Under the pieces are notes generated by a model. It did no database searches. It was not told the DNA's origin and worked only from the letters and a program-made list of their open reading frames with translations. Shown here one piece after another: positions 1 through 11,280 of a DNA stretch of 64,000 nt. Numbering within the stretch: position 1 is the first letter of the stretch; each line of letters opens with the position of its first letter. A program made the translations under genes and the position numbers. Origin of the DNA: Cryptomeria japonica (lineage: Eukaryota > Streptophyta > Pinopsida > Cupressales > Cupressaceae); the NCBI RefSeq assembly GCF_030272615.1, contig NC_081413.1, forward strand, positions 164,333,080-164,397,079, written 5' to 3'.

Positions 1-1166
1 ATGATAGGCTTCACTATCTCTGTGAAGTTTGCAATGAATCTCCTGACAAAATTTACTTTACCTAAAAAGGATTGGATACCTTTCACATTTTTAGGTTTAG
101 ACACCCTATTGATTGCTTCAATTCTCTCAGGGTCTATTCTCACCCCCTCCTTAGAGACTATGTGTCCCAGTAACTTTCCTTCAGTGACCCCAAAATGACA
201 TTTCTTGGGATTCAGTGATACACCAAATTCCAAGGCTTTATTGAACACCTTCTCTAGATGTCCACAATGATCATCAGCTTTCTTAGAGAAACAAGTTAGA
301 TCATCTTGATAAACCACCATGATGATATTTATGAATTCTTTGAAAGCCACATCCATAGCTCTCTGAAATGTAGCTCCTGCATTTTTTAATCCAAATGGCA
401 TTCTCACATATACATAAGTTCCCCATAGAGTAGTGAAAGCTATTTTAAACTGTTCAGACTCCTTTACCAACACTTGATTATATCCTGAGAAACCATCCAT
501 CATGGATAAAAGATCACATCCTATCACTCTTTGTAGCATGGCTTCCATATTTGGGGATGAGTAGTTATCTTTCAAGGAAGCAACATTTAAATTCCTAAAA
601 TCTACACACAATCTGATGTCTCCATTCTTCTTCCTCACTGGGACCAAATTGGAGACCCATGAAGAATGCCTTATTAGTTTGATAATCCCCCCTTCTCTCA
701 ATTTGGTCAACTCTTGTTGCATTTTAGTTTCTAACAAGGGATTGATAGGCCTCTGTTTTTGTCTGAAAGGCTTAGCATCTGGAAGTAAAGGAACTTCATG
801 CTGAAAAAGATCTTGTCTATATGCCTTTAAGTCTTCATAAGACCAAGCAAGGACATGTTTATACCTTTTCAATAAATTAATAAGGTTAGTCCTGACATGA
901 GGGGGTAGTTTTTTTCCAATATATACCAACTTAGGGGATGATTCTATCCCCAGGTTTACCTCCTCTAACTCTTCCAACTTGGTGGTAGACTGCTGATGTA
1001 AATGACTATCATTATAACTAAACATTCTCTCCAGCTCTACTAGCCCTTTAGGTATTTCATTGGTTTCCAACTGGACAACATCATTTCCAAACATTGTCTC
1101 TCTATTGTCTACCACTTCCACCAATGCATTACAATCAATCTTTTGTCCATCATAATCATCAACACA
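1..1166 (-). pseudogene. Ty3/gypsy pol: reverse transcriptase domain, runs off the window edge
   Basis: The minus strand translates in one open frame from just after the RNase H stop to position 1. It shows the standard gypsy RT blocks: CVDFRNLN, SMMDGFSGYNQ, MPFGLKNAGATFQRAM (about 355-402) and the catalytic box VVYQDD (YQDD at 300-311), followed by LNPKKCHFGV and LLGHIVSKEG. The last residues before the edge resemble the gypsy QSFLGKVNFVRRFI connection region. A TAA at 1167-1169 is all that separates it from the RNase H in the same frame, so the two were once one polyprotein. No break is visible inside the RT. It would copy element RNA into cDNA in virus-like particles. The usual downstream RNase H and integrase would lie outside the window. 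Confidence 0.88.
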
Positions 1167-1670
1167 TTAAATAAACCTAAGAATGTCTTCATCATCAGCA
1201 AAAACTTGCCAATTGTACACATTATCAGGAATAGCAGGCCTAGATTTTATTTCCACAATGGAAATACCGGTTAGTGTTGCATCATCATTTTTCAAAGCAA
1301 CATTAGCTAGGAAATCTGCCATAATATTTTTTGCTCGCTCTATCCAATTAATAGAAAATGCATCAAAATGCTCAATAACATCCCAAATAGCATGCTTATA
1401 CTGCTTCAATCTATCATTTTTGGATGCATATTTAGATCTCACCTGAGAGACAACCAATTCTGAATCCCCCATTACTTTCAACAGTTGGATTCCATGTCTT
1501 TTTGCAACCTCAAGTCCTAGTAATAGGGCTTCATACTCTGCAGTATTATTTGTGCACTGGAATGCCAATAAAAATGAGTATTTAAAAGTTATACCTAACA
1601 GGGACACAAAAAGAACCCCTGCTCCAAATCCTTCTTTGGAGCAAGCTCCATCATAATACATCTGCCACAA
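1167..1670 (-). pseudogene. Ribonuclease H domain placed between protease and RT
   Basis: A 167-residue segment with the RNase HI fold pattern: YYDGAC (first Asp) near residue 6, NNTAEYEAL (Glu) near 42, GDSELV (Asp) near 68, and NIMADFLANVA (last Asp) near 115. The tail WQVFADDEDILRFI continues towards RT. It resembles the archaeal-like RNase H of Tat elements, which removes the RNA strand during reverse transcription. It sits upstream of RT, whereas canonical gypsy order is RT then RNase H. It shares a frame with the preceding protease tail (one TAG between) and with RT (one TAA between). All four catalytic acidic residues appear present. The odd order is directly visible; its meaning is inferred. 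Confidence 0.85.
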
Positions 1671-1676
1671 CCCATA

Positions 1677-1970
1677 CTACTGTGCTTGTAGCTCGACTAC
1701 AATTAGGTCAGTATTCTTCAATTGAGATGAAATTGGTTGAAGTCTAAAATTATCTAAATCTACATCAATCATACAATTAAACATACTAGGGTCTACATTT
1801 TCAATTACCCTAGGAGCTCGTGGCTCTCTGTATAATTTGACCTGATTACCACCAATAGGAATAGTAGCATAAGATAAGTCTAGTTGAACATTTCCCCCTA
1901 CTGCTGCTACCCATTGCCTGGAAAGTAACATACCATAGTGGGGTTTAGTGTCAGTAACAATAACATCCAT
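1677..1970 (-). pseudogene. Tat-type post-protease segment (GMLLSRQW motif)
   Basis: A 97-residue stretch beginning MDVIVTDTKPHYGMLLSRQW and including LDLSYATIPI, the conserved block that follows the aspartic protease in plant Tat polyproteins. It is in the RNase H frame but one frame away from the protease at 2003-2416, so a single-base indel near 1990-2003 separates them. It ends at a TAG just before the RNase H. It is part of a gag-pol polyprotein, not a gene of its own. Confidence 0.7.
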
Positions 1971-2002
1971 TTTGTAAGTGGCTTCAGGAAATGCTGCTAT
2001 TT

Positions 2003-2416
2003 TTACTCTACATCTTTCATTGTACCTATCACAGGTACTTCTCTGTTATCCATGGCATAACATTTCCCATACACAGTGGTTACTAATAACCCTAATTCTT
2101 TCATAACACCATAGGGCATTACATTAGCAGCAGCTCCTGAATCTATCATGCAGTTTTTAATCAACCGGTTATTGACTAACAAAGTAACATAGAAGGGATC
2201 TACCTGAGAAAGCTCCTGAGTGATAGTGGTTCCAACATAAACCTCTTGGGTTCGGAACTCTTGATCCTTTCCAACTTTAGCTAAACCAGTGGGTAATACT
2301 GTGTCACTATCAGATATACTAGAGAATAAAGACAAAGCTACATCCTTATGTTCTTTAATCTTTAGCAATTCTACTAATGGAATAGTGACTTTCATTTGAG
2401 TTAAAGCTTGGGCCAT
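2003..2416 (-). pseudogene. Retroviral-type aspartic protease (PR)
   Basis: The segment has MIDSGAAANVMPYGVMKELGL near residues 91-112. The DSGA is the retropepsin catalytic motif with flanking hydrophobic strands, and KNCMIDSG is typical of plant gypsy PR. It would cleave the gag-pol precursor. It is in the gag frame (the gag pieces at 2474-2794, 3158-4408 and 4466-5023 share it) and ends with a stop at 2003 just before the frame changes. The first ~70 residues belong to the gag-PR linker. The catalytic motif is intact but the polyprotein is interrupted on both sides. Confidence 0.8.
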
Positions 2417-2473
2417 ATCAAATGTGGAATTATTGCATTTTTCAATATTAACCCTAACCTTTTCTATTTTGAA

Positions 2474-3157
2474 TTAACTTGCCCTTTTCACTATCTCTGC
2501 TCCTTGTACGTCACCAACATTTTTATCATCTATGCTTTTAGGTACATCTTTAACTTGTTCCTCTTTTTCTTGACCGACCTTAGGAATAGTGGTAGCACTA
2601 CTTGATGCCCCCTTTTTTGTAACTTCTTTTACAAACATAGAACCCAGCTCACCTTGATCAGTGTCTCTCTTGGTGCTTCTTAGATTATAGTTATGTTTTG
2701 CTTTAGCAATTGCAGCCTTAGTGAGATTTCTAACTTCTTCCTCACTAGGCCTCCTAAGATGAACCTCTTCATCTTCAATTGTTACCACATTCAATGTAGG
2801 ATGCCAACCTAAGGCTAACTATCCTTGCACTAGCTTTTCACTATCCAGCACATCACTCTATTCACTTTGCACAGATTCCTCATCACTTTCTATGATGGTT
2901 TCAAACATATTAATGTCAGGCTCTGCTTCTGGTCTCATAGATTCTTCCAGAGCTTGAGCCACTACACACTGATGAGGAGAATGTGGTCCATCACAAGCAA
3001 TACACTAGGGAGTATTTTCTATATTGTAAACAGTTTTCCCTTTCATAGGATCCGGTGTGTCTTGACTTTGGGAAATTTTGGGCTTCTCAATTTGGGGTTT
3101 ACCATCCTTCCAATTGGTATTATATGGCATATCATGTAATCTAGGAGGCCTATCTTG
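2474..3157 (-). pseudogene. gag C-terminus/linker with a zinc-knuckle-like motif
   Basis: After the main gag segment the same frame continues with a CIAC...H...C motif at 2966-3004 (CX2CX3HX4C, one residue short of the canonical CX2CX4HX4C knuckle). Several stops follow, then an open 106-residue piece (2794-2474) rich in Lys/Glu with LRSTKRDTDQG. Nucleocapsid knuckles bind element RNA. No separate function can be assigned to the charged linker. It lies between gag and protease in the same frame, so it is polyprotein. Confidence 0.6.
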
Positions 3158-4408
3158 TCAGTTATAATGAGGCTTATCATTTTTGTTAACCTTGGCAGTC
3201 AAATCTTTCATAGCAGTAACCAATTTCTCTATTTTATCATCCTCTTTAGCAACTTTATTAGGTTGTTGTTTGGTTTCTTGCCATAATCTACCATCAGTCC
3301 TTCTTCCTAATTTTTCAAATGCTTTTCTATTACTTTCTACATTTATGGCAATTCTAAAAGCATCTCTCAGGTTATGGGGATTTTTATCTCTCAAGATATA
3401 GGCCATTTTGGAATCAAATGCATTGTAATATGTATTAAGACACATGTTATCATCTAGCCTCATCACTTGATACAATTTGTGCATGGCTTTCTGGAATCTA
3501 GCATTGAAATCAGTGACCATTTCATTTTCAAATTTTCTAATATTGTCGAACTCATTTAGCATGAAACTCACATTAGTCTTATCACCATACTGCTCTTGAA
3601 AGCAATTTTTAAAATCTTCCCATGAACCTATGCTATTTACTGGAAGACCTCTGTACCAATCTCTTGCATCATCGACCAGGGATTGAGCAAAAAGTTTCAT
3701 AATAACATCTTCATCTACTATCTCATAATCATTTATTAGATCCCCAAAAGATTTCAGATGTTCCTCAGCATTAATTGCATTGTTCCCAGCAAATTTATGA
3801 AGTCTGTCTCTTAACTCAGTGGGAACGTGATTTGGATATCCCAGGATCCCATCAAAGAACAATTGTCTATATTGTTCTAAATTGATTGGTCTTCTTTGAA
3901 AAGGGGTAATAGCACTATTATTTCCCATGGTCATTTTAGCTTTTGGGATTGGAGATTGAGGTGCTTGGGTGTATTGTTTATTCACGGGTATTTGGCTTAC
4001 GGAGGCAATATTAGCATGTACTACAGGTTGAGTATTAACCTGAGGAAAGGAAATGTGTTGGGGATTAGGCTTGCTAAGATCTTCTGATGGGAATGTAATA
4101 GGGGGAGCCTTTAAGTAATTAATCTTTCTTTTTACTTCCTGATTCACTGCTTCTAACTCAGCCTTTTCCAGTTCCATTTGGACGTCTTCCTTTTCCTTCC
4201 TCATCCTTTCCATCTCTCTCTCATGTGCTAGAATCCTATGAGAGATCTCTTCTACAGTTTTAGATTCTACTCCATCATCTACCCATTTTTGTTTTCCTTT
4301 ATCTAGATTGGCTTTAGGAAACTGAGAGTCATTAAATACTTCCCTAGTTTGCTGGGCTACTGACTTACAAGCTTGTTTAGTTTTGGGGATTAGAATTTCT
4401 CTAATCAC
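3158..4408 (-). pseudogene. gag (capsid core, retrotransposon gag domain)
   Basis: This is a 416-residue segment. Residues ~45-90 are a Glu/Lys/Arg/Met-rich coiled coil (VEEISHRILAHEREMERMRK). Residues ~170-320 hold the retrotransposon gag domain: ITPFQRRPIN, LRDRLHKFAGNN, AEEHLKSFGDLI, LFAQSLVDDARDWYRGLP, SWEDFKNCFQEQYG and DFNARFQKAMHKLY. The domain assembles the particle. It is separated by one stop from the upstream N-terminal piece and by stops from the knuckle segment. All are in the same frame, so this was one continuous gag. Confidence 0.82.
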
Positions 4409-4465
4409 AAGGCCTTCCTCATCACTCTTTTCTTTCTCTTTAGCATGTACTTCAAGATCAGCTAT

Positions 4466-5023
4466 CTATCTAAGAAGTCTATCTCTTTCCATTAGTTTGG
4501 CTTTAACTTCCTTCTCCTTATTTGCCTCCTTCTGGGCTCTTAAGGTTATTAAATGATGGACTCTTCTATTTAAATCTTCAATCTCTTGAGACACTTTATC
4601 CTCATCAGGGAAGTTTTCTTCAGAGTCTGATGCATTAACTTGATCTATGTCAATCAGACTAATATTCCCATCAATTGTCCTAGGAACAGAGTGCCTATTT
4701 GAACCGATTCTATCTTTTGCAGAAACACTAGCATGAGATAGATCTTGATTTAAAATAGGTGCATCATTAATATTTCCAAACAATCTCGAATGGAAACCTA
4801 AAATATCATGCTCTGAATCTCTGGAAGATGAATTAGACTTTGCATAGACAGGTCGATCAGGCATCTTACCACTATTATTGTTTTTCTGCACCCAAGCAGC
4901 ATTTGAGGGCTCATGCAACACAGATCTCTTCTGGCCTCTTCGTGACTATTCTGGCAGACCTTCTTGCAAAGTTTCACGAGGATGTTTCTTCATGAATGAT
5001 CTTGTATTTTTTGTTCCTTGCAT
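4466..5023 (-). pseudogene. gag N-terminal region
   Basis: The frame of gag can be followed back to an ATG at 5021-5023 (MQGTKNTRSFMKK), about 180 nt after the primer-binding site, which is where gag should start. A TAG follows ~25 codons in. The open part (4921-4466) is polar and ends in a coiled coil (IEDLNRRVHHLITLRAQKEANKEKEVK) that runs towards the next segment. It has no recognisable domain of its own. The start is chosen by position and frame. Confidence 0.6.
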
Positions 5024-5200
5024 CTCGCTTGTCTTCCTTTTAGAAAAATTTGTATCTCACAAGGACTGGTTCAAAAGTAACAGAGTCGCCACCCATAAAA
5101 CTATGGGAATAATGAAAACAAGCAGTCTTATCCACAAATGCACAACAATTTTCTTTACAAGCCTTAACATAGATCTGTGTTTATATCATTATTGTAACTT

Positions 5201-5218
5201 TCCCCAACAGAGTCGCCA
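5201..5218 (-). promoter_or_regulatory. Primer-binding site of the Tat-type element
   Basis: The minus strand reads TGGCGACTCTGTTGGGGA, one base from the Tat-lineage primer site I remember (TGGCGACTCTGCTGGGGA). It is preceded by ACAACA + AAAG, as expected for an LTR end in CA plus a short spacer. It fixes the 5' LTR/internal boundary at about 5223/5222. A partial second copy (GTGGCGACTCTGTT) lies at about 5078-5091 in the leader. Confidence 0.72.
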
Positions 5219-5222
5219 CTTT

Positions 5223-6160
5223 TGTTGTCTTCAAAATCTGATTCCCTTTAACATCCTTAAAATGATATGATTTAAGCTTGGTGCAGAAGAGACATCAAAG
5301 ATAAGGAAATTTTCAAGACAACATATGACAAGGTTTGATTAAACCTTTTACACTTTGGGCTTACTCAGAGCCCAGGTGGGTATACCTTTGTGAATTGAAT
5401 TCACACATTCAAACATAAACCCACAGTAAACCAGTCTAGAAAACTAATGCATCTGTTCACCTTGATATCAACTCAAAACAAATAATGGAAGTTATACTTA
5501 AATTCAATATTTTGATCAACAAAACATGCAATAAACAACTTCAATCAATACCAGTGTCTTATCCAAGGTCACAGAGTCATCTAAACTCAAATAAGACTTC
5601 TCAAACAAAACATCTTTATGCTTCCCATTGGCTTGGTTTCTATTAATCCTTGTATATGCCTGACACCTACAAGAATTTACGCATCCCAAATTAAGCTATG
5701 ATCATCAAAATTCAAAGTTTCTTCCAAAAGAGTTTACCGGTATGAGTGATCCCCGCATCTTTAATTTCCCTCCTAAAGAGAAAAGCTAAGGAACACTTTT
5801 ACTAAAATTGCTTTGCAATTCCATTCAAATAGAACAACCCAAGATTATTCAGAATGAAAACAGTACACAAATTTGCAAACACACTTGAAGACAACACAGA
5901 GCTTTACTCAAAACCGATGGCCTATATATTCATATTTAGTTCAAGAAATATTACAAGAAATTTTGATTTTCCATTAGACTTAGAAAAGCTCAGATAAATT
6001 TCTGCAGTGTTTTCTTACAATTCTTTTGTGATCTCCTTTTCCTCTAGTCCTAGCATCCATTTATAACAACATGGATGCACAAAGCTTCAGACTTCTCGAG
6101 GAGAGTTTGTTACAATCATTTCTTTCAAAATAAAGAGGATACAAGCTTTTCACAAAAACA
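5223..6160 (-). other. R/U5-like part of the 5' LTR; no gene
   Basis: No open frame is supported. On the minus strand the stretch runs from a TATA-like box (6057-6065) to ACAACA at 5223 directly upstream of the primer site, so it is best read as the end of U3 plus R and U5 (about 800 nt). A second TATA-like string (ATATATAGG) is near 5925-5933. Confidence 0.5.
6057..6065 (-). promoter_or_regulatory. TATA-like box of the LTR promoter (TATAAATGG)
   Basis: The minus strand reads TGTTATAAATGG. Its position about 840 bp upstream of the inferred LTR end is reasonable for the promoter that makes the genomic RNA of the element. It is sequence-only evidence. Confidence 0.35.
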
Positions 6161-6161
6161 G

Positions 6162-7676
6162 TTACAAGCTCTTTTCAACCTCTGCAGTTTCTTCATAAAG
6201 TTGTTCAGTTGCAACCTCTTCTACCTTTTTAGGGGTGCTCTCCAACTGTTCCAGATCATGGGTGGCATATTTGATTGTCCACTTATTATACACCTCTTCT
6301 GTCGGCCATGAGAAATTAATCACTTTATCTTTAGTTTTAGTCAACCTTTTCCAAGAATTTCTCATTTTGTTGACTTCTGAATTGAGAAAACCATAATGTG
6401 ACTTAATTTTCTCTATCTCTTGTATTGTCACAACAAAGAAAGAAGCATCATCTAGATCAATAATTCCTTTAACTCTTGCAGATAATTTAGCTTCTATCTC
6501 CTTAAGCCACATCTGTTTGTCCTTTAATTGATCCGGGCTAGCAAAAACTCCTAGGAGCAATTCAAAAACTTGATCAGTGTACTCCTTTTTGCACAAATTT
6601 ACCTTCCTATCAACATTATCCACTTCTGCTGCTAATTGTACTAAGATTTTAGCGACATCAGAAGTGGATTTAATGATGGGATTGGCCCTTGTTTCATCGC
6701 AGGATACACACATAAACTCTAAATCTTGCTCCCTAGGCCTCCATCTGTCAAAAATGGGCGTCAAAATGGCCTTGTCTCTCCTGAGCTCATTCCATATTTC
6801 CATAATTTTACCTACATTGTTGTAGAGAAATGAGGCATTTATTGTATCTGCAAAACTAGAAATTGTAGCCCTCACTTTCTCCTCATATTTCTTTGCGTAT
6901 AACGCCTGAGCCTGTTTCAAATTTTCTAATTCTTGGGGAGTGATTTCAATCATTTGAGAGCTGGAGGGTGTTGGAGATGGTGGAAACTCAATGATAGGGC
7001 TGGTAGGCAGAGGTCTTGCAGGAGAAGAGGAGATCATCAGTGTTGAAGACTCACCTTGATGGTATTGTCCAGTCAACTGGCTCTGCAATTTGGCAATGAT
7101 GCTATCCTTACCTCTTACCTCCTCCTTGGCATTTTTATAAGCCTTCAAAACTGTTTCCAACTTAATTTGGAGGGCCTCTTTCTCTTTGGCTTCCTTCTCT
7201 GCTACTGCAACACTAAATTTCACAGTCTCTAACACAATGCTAGCAGCCTCCACCACCCCTATACTCTGCACTCTCTTCACCATCATTCCACCAAGGTAAC
7301 TCCACCCTGGGGTGTCTTTGCTCTTCTTACTCTCATTTCTCTTTAGAGACCACATGACGAGTGCGGCATTGTCCTTATTGAAAGTAATCCCCTCCATGGG
7401 TTTAGTCTCTTTTGTCATTGCATCTAGTATCAGGGCGTCTGCTATATCCCATTCGGGTAAAATAAGCACTCCAACTTGTGCTACCATATCTCTTCCCTGC
7501 TCAGGGGTGATGGTTTTGAATTCTTCCATCATCTCTTGCTTTATTTCTTCTTCCACCAGGGCTGGATCTTTATTGGGTTTCTCAGCCTTTCTCGTTTCAC
7601 ATCTAGCATTATATTTATCTGTGTTGTTTCCATATAAACTACATAAATGCTTTTGATGTGACAAAATTGTTATCAA
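6162..7676 (-). pseudogene. Extra ORF of the Tat-type element, C-terminal half (coiled-coil protein, function unknown)
   Basis: An open frame of 504 codons. The first ~30 residues may be non-coding because the previous segment (7696-9828) is in another frame. Residues ~165-205 form a strong coiled coil (VAEKEAKEKEALQIKLETV... to IIAKLQSQL). A Ser/Pro-rich stretch follows (SSSPARPLPTSPIIEFPPSPTPSSS), then a helical C-terminal part with many charged residues. I do not recognise a domain. It lies upstream (on the minus strand) of the primer-binding site, in the position of U3 or of a neighbouring unit, not between PBS and gag. The length of the open frame argues for recent coding function. It could instead be part of a separate element abutting this one. 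Confidence 0.55.
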
Positions 7677-7695
7677 CTAAAAAGGCACTACTTAC

Positions 7696-9828
7696 CTACT
7701 TTATCTCAGGATCCCACTCTTGGCCTTTAAGTTTAGTGGTGGTGATATCCATTTCAATAGCAATGGGTTCTTCTGGCATTCCTTCCTCCACTTCATCATA
7801 AGTGTATGCAATTTCCCCTAGACTAGCTAACTGAAGGAGTTTCTCAACTGCTGCTTGCTCATTTCCTATATGGATAGGGGATTGGGATGGGGAATAAAAA
7901 GGTGTATCTGATTGTACTTCTTTCCCCACCCTTTGCTTCTTTGGGCGTTCTTGGATGTCAATGACATCTTGTACCTTCCTCTTTCCTTTGGAGGTAGAGG
8001 GCTCCCCTGTTGTAGGCACCAACACACTATAACTGGATTTCTTATGCAGTGTGTAACCACCAGGAGGGATTGCTTTGCTGGAAGCTGACCTACTTAGGAT
8101 CATTCTTGCCTTCTCAGAGTTGCTCTTGATTACAACTTCCCTCTTCTCCTTCAGTGTCTGCATGACATCTTCAAAGCAAACAATCAAAAACTTTATTTTC
8201 TCTTCCAGTGGGAAAAAGCTACACAATGGGTCATAGCTGGGATCAAACTGATGCACAAAATCCAAGGCTTTCTTATAAGCCACCCACTTCTCTTTTCTCA
8301 GCTCCTACTCATCTAGATCAAACTCATTTCTGATGAGGTCTTCAAGAAACTGGAATTGATGAGGCCTACCTCTGCATGCTACCTTCTTCGTAAATATACC
8401 ATTGAAGAAGTCTTCTGGATCAACACACCTGGACACTGCAGTGGACAAATGATAAGGCTTGGGGAAATCCTCAAAGCAATTCCAGCCTCCTTTTGTTATT
8501 ACAAATTGGTGAGCTATGGTAGCTGCAGTGAAAATAGTTTGTTTACCCCTGCCTATTAATTCTGCCTCTTGTAAGCCACCAATTTGTCTAAGGATCTCTG
8601 CAATTCCCACTTTGAGAGGGACCTCGTAAGGTAGCAAAAATGGGGTGCCCCTGAAACCAAAAACTCTAAAAGCTGTGGAGACTAGATACAAGTAAATATC
8701 ACCCCAGTTATGAACAATTTTTATGTTCTTTGCGAATTCTTTTGGTCTTATGAATTCCAAAAGAACTTTGGGGATTCTTGGGTTCTCAGAGCAAAGGAGA
8801 GTCCTTATCTTTGATGCAAAACATTTATCAAACTTCAAAAAACTGGCATCCTCTCTATCCCATGACAACATAGTACTCCATAATTGTACTGCCATTTTTT
8901 CTCCTTTCTTCTCCTTAACAAGGTCCAGTCCACTGGCAAAGTAATCACCACCTTTGAAGAGAAAGAGATGCATCAGGAGTGAGTACCATCCGAAAGGCCT
9001 ATCCACCTTTCCATTCTTGATTCCTATTAACCCTCCATGAATAGCATCAGCAATGAAAGAGGCATAATCAAATGTAATTGCAAGAGAAGGATTCAAAATC
9101 TCAGCAATCATTAACAAGTAATGATTCGGCATATTTGCTTCTGCATCTTCTCCCAAAACTTGGCAAAGTGCCCAATACATTCCTTTAGCCCTCAGGGTGA
9201 ACATACTTAATGAAAAGGGTTCTTGTGTGTTGGGTCCTAAAACTGTTAACCCTCCTATTTTCACAAAAAACTCTTTTAGAGGCCCATTCCTAAGATGACT
9301 CCTCTGTGCACCGTAAATTTGGGCCAATGATGTGAAATTTATAGGTTCTAGAAAATTGGTGAATTCATTAAGCCCAAAAGTTGTCCTGAACTCTTCAGCA
9401 TTAACCTCAACAAGGGTTTTCCCATTTACATCCCGAATGCTTCTTGTGACTGGATCATAGTTGAGCACAATTTGGGTCAGCAAATCTGTGTCCATAAATA
9501 CCCCTGGGACAACTAATTTCCCGACATCTAATTCCCAGATACAGTTTTGCGGGGCAAGAGAATTTCTCATTTTGAAGCCAACTTTAAACAACCCCAACCC
9601 AGACAATCCAACCTGTGGGTCTCTCAACCAGTTACCCTTGTCATATAATCCTTCTCCTATCTTTAAATTGGGAGCTTTGGGTACTAATTCTTTTGCCTTT
9701 GATGCATGATTAGTTGACAATGTCAACTGTTCTAAAAAATCATCACAAACACTTCTCTCTGAATAGTTAACTTTACCAGAAAATTCTCTTTTAGGAGCCA
9801 TTTTGAAAATGTAAGAAATGAATACCAC
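7696..9828 (-). pseudogene. Extra ORF of the Tat-type element, N-terminal half (unknown helical domain)
   Basis: One frame runs from 9828 to 7696, broken only by a TAG at 8302-8304. The first ATG gives MVFISYIFK, but the ATG at 9799-9801 (MAPKRE) is the better start, lying about 235 nt downstream of a TATA box at 10037-10045. Residues ~75-480 are a largely helical domain: VEVNAEEFRTTFGLNEF, NHYLLMIAEILNPSLAITFDYASFI, DRPFGWYSLLMHLFLF. After the TAG comes a polar region with an NLS-like KGKRKVQ...RPKKQR. The layout resembles the third ORF of the LINEs and the long ORF of the 26,081-32,794 element. No catalytic motif is seen and the function is unknown. Extra ORFs of unknown role are common in Tat elements. 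Confidence 0.6.
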
Positions 9829-10036
9829 TCCTAAACAATCCTGTGATGAATCAATTATCTTACTTAAAACACTACACAGGAATTGCTACACAAGAATACG
9901 AGAGAACCTATTCTTCGCTTGAAGGAATTTTCTCTGCAACTGAACCGACTTGCTCTATACCTGAAGAAAATAACTCTGCATCTACTCTTCTGCAAAATCC
10001 TTTAAAAGATATCTTCACCTGGTTGATAGAAAATCA

Positions 10037-10045
10037 AATTTTATA
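10037..10045 (-). promoter_or_regulatory. TATA box upstream of the extra ORF (TATAAAATT)
   Basis: The minus strand reads GAGTATAAAATTTG. A start ~30 nt downstream would give a leader of about 210 nt before the MAPKRE start codon at 9801. No other promoter element is obvious next to it. Confidence 0.45.
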
Positions 10046-10319
10046 CTCTGGGCCTTAACTACAACATTAATCCCACATGCTTCGGCCGTCCCTTCAAAAT
10101 TGAATTCATACGAGAATTCGTATTTTTCTCTCCAACGGGTCACAACGTTCCTGCATGTGTTTCATTTTGCTCTTTAGTAACTTCGCGAAGCATAACTATC
10201 GGGTAGCTTAGTCCTACGAAATAGTGCCGACCGTCTGATCAAAAGAAACTTGATCGAGCGTTAGATTAACTAACAACTTTGGCTCTGCGTCGGGTCCAGC
10301 TTCTCTATTGGCCATATAA

Positions 10320-11280
10320 TACCACGTGGCACCCAACCATTGGCCTTGAAATTTTCTTCGCAGTCGACTTAATGCTGGCCACATGTCTTTCCTTTATACC
10401 ACTGGTTCCACCTTGGCGGGCCCACACTTTCTTCTTAGACCATGTGTCATCATGACACGTGGACGGCTCTCGGGCACTCTCGCTATTTCGTGGGGTATAA
10501 AGAACAAGCATCTTACCCTTGCCAAATAGTGGGGGCTGTCGAATCATCTCTTAAGCTGATCGGCTTTTAATCCTCTGAAAAGGCTCTCAGGCTGGGTGGG
10601 CCCGCTGACTCACTGTGAACACCTGGCATCCAGTCACTTTCGTAGCTGACTTATCACTTTGTTATACACCGAAAGGAAACCACGGGGCCCCACTTTCTTC
10701 TTAGCAGTTGTATCCTCCAGGTCATTATCATGACACGTGGATGGCTCTAATGCACTCTCTCTATTTCGCGGGGTATAAAGAACGAGCATCTTACCCTTGC
10801 GAAATAGCGCGGGCCATCGAATCATCTCTTAAGCTGATCGGATTTTAATCCTTTGAAAAGGCTCTCAGGAGGGGTGGGCCTGCTAACTCACTGTGAACAC
10901 CTGGCGCCCAGTCACTTTCGGAGCTGACTTGTCACTTTGTTATACACCGAAAGGAAACCACGGAGCCCCACTTTCTTCTTAACAGTTGTATCCTCCAGGT
11001 CATCATCATGACACGTGGATGGCTCTCATGCACTCTTGCTATTTTGCAGGGTATAAAGAATGAGCATCTTACCCTTGCGAAATAGCGCGGGCCATCGGAT
11101 CATCTCTTAAGCTGATCGGCTTTTAATCCTCTGAAAAGGCTCTTAGGAGGGGTGGGCCTGCTGACTCACTGTGAACACTTGGCGCCTAGTCACTTTCGGA
11201 GCTGACTTGTCACTTTGTTATACGTCGAAAGGAAACCACGGGGTTCCAGTAAGTTATTGACAGCTATACCTACCAGGTCA
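10320..11280. repeat. 278-bp tandem repeat carrying G-box plus TATA modules
   Basis: Three to three and a half units are visible with a constant 278-bp step. TATAAAG is at 10496, 10774 and 11052. CACGTG is at 10456, 10734 and 11012, always exactly 40 bp upstream of the TATA on the plus strand. The repeated phrase ATCATCTCTTAAGCTGATCGG follows each TATA. The first unit is partial and more diverged. Extra CACGTG sites lie at 10323 and 11361 outside the regular array. Short open frames here are by-products of the repeat. Tandem repeats of this kind are common in U3 of large plant LTRs. Confidence 0.85.

Noticed and set aside
7676-7720. A consensus splice donor (AGGTAAGT, minus strand) between the two halves of the extra ORF, suggesting an intron
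   Set aside because: The stop codon TAG lies immediately before the donor, so splicing there would not bypass it, and no acceptor restores the frame convincingly. A frameshift is simpler.
10305-10825. Short minus-strand frames (about 60-80 codons) with similar sequence
   Set aside because: They are the same segment of the 278-bp tandem repeat translated twice; no domain and no start context.
10320-11280. CRISPR-like array
   Set aside because: Repeat units are 278 bp and contiguous without unique spacers; the sequence is plant nuclear DNA.
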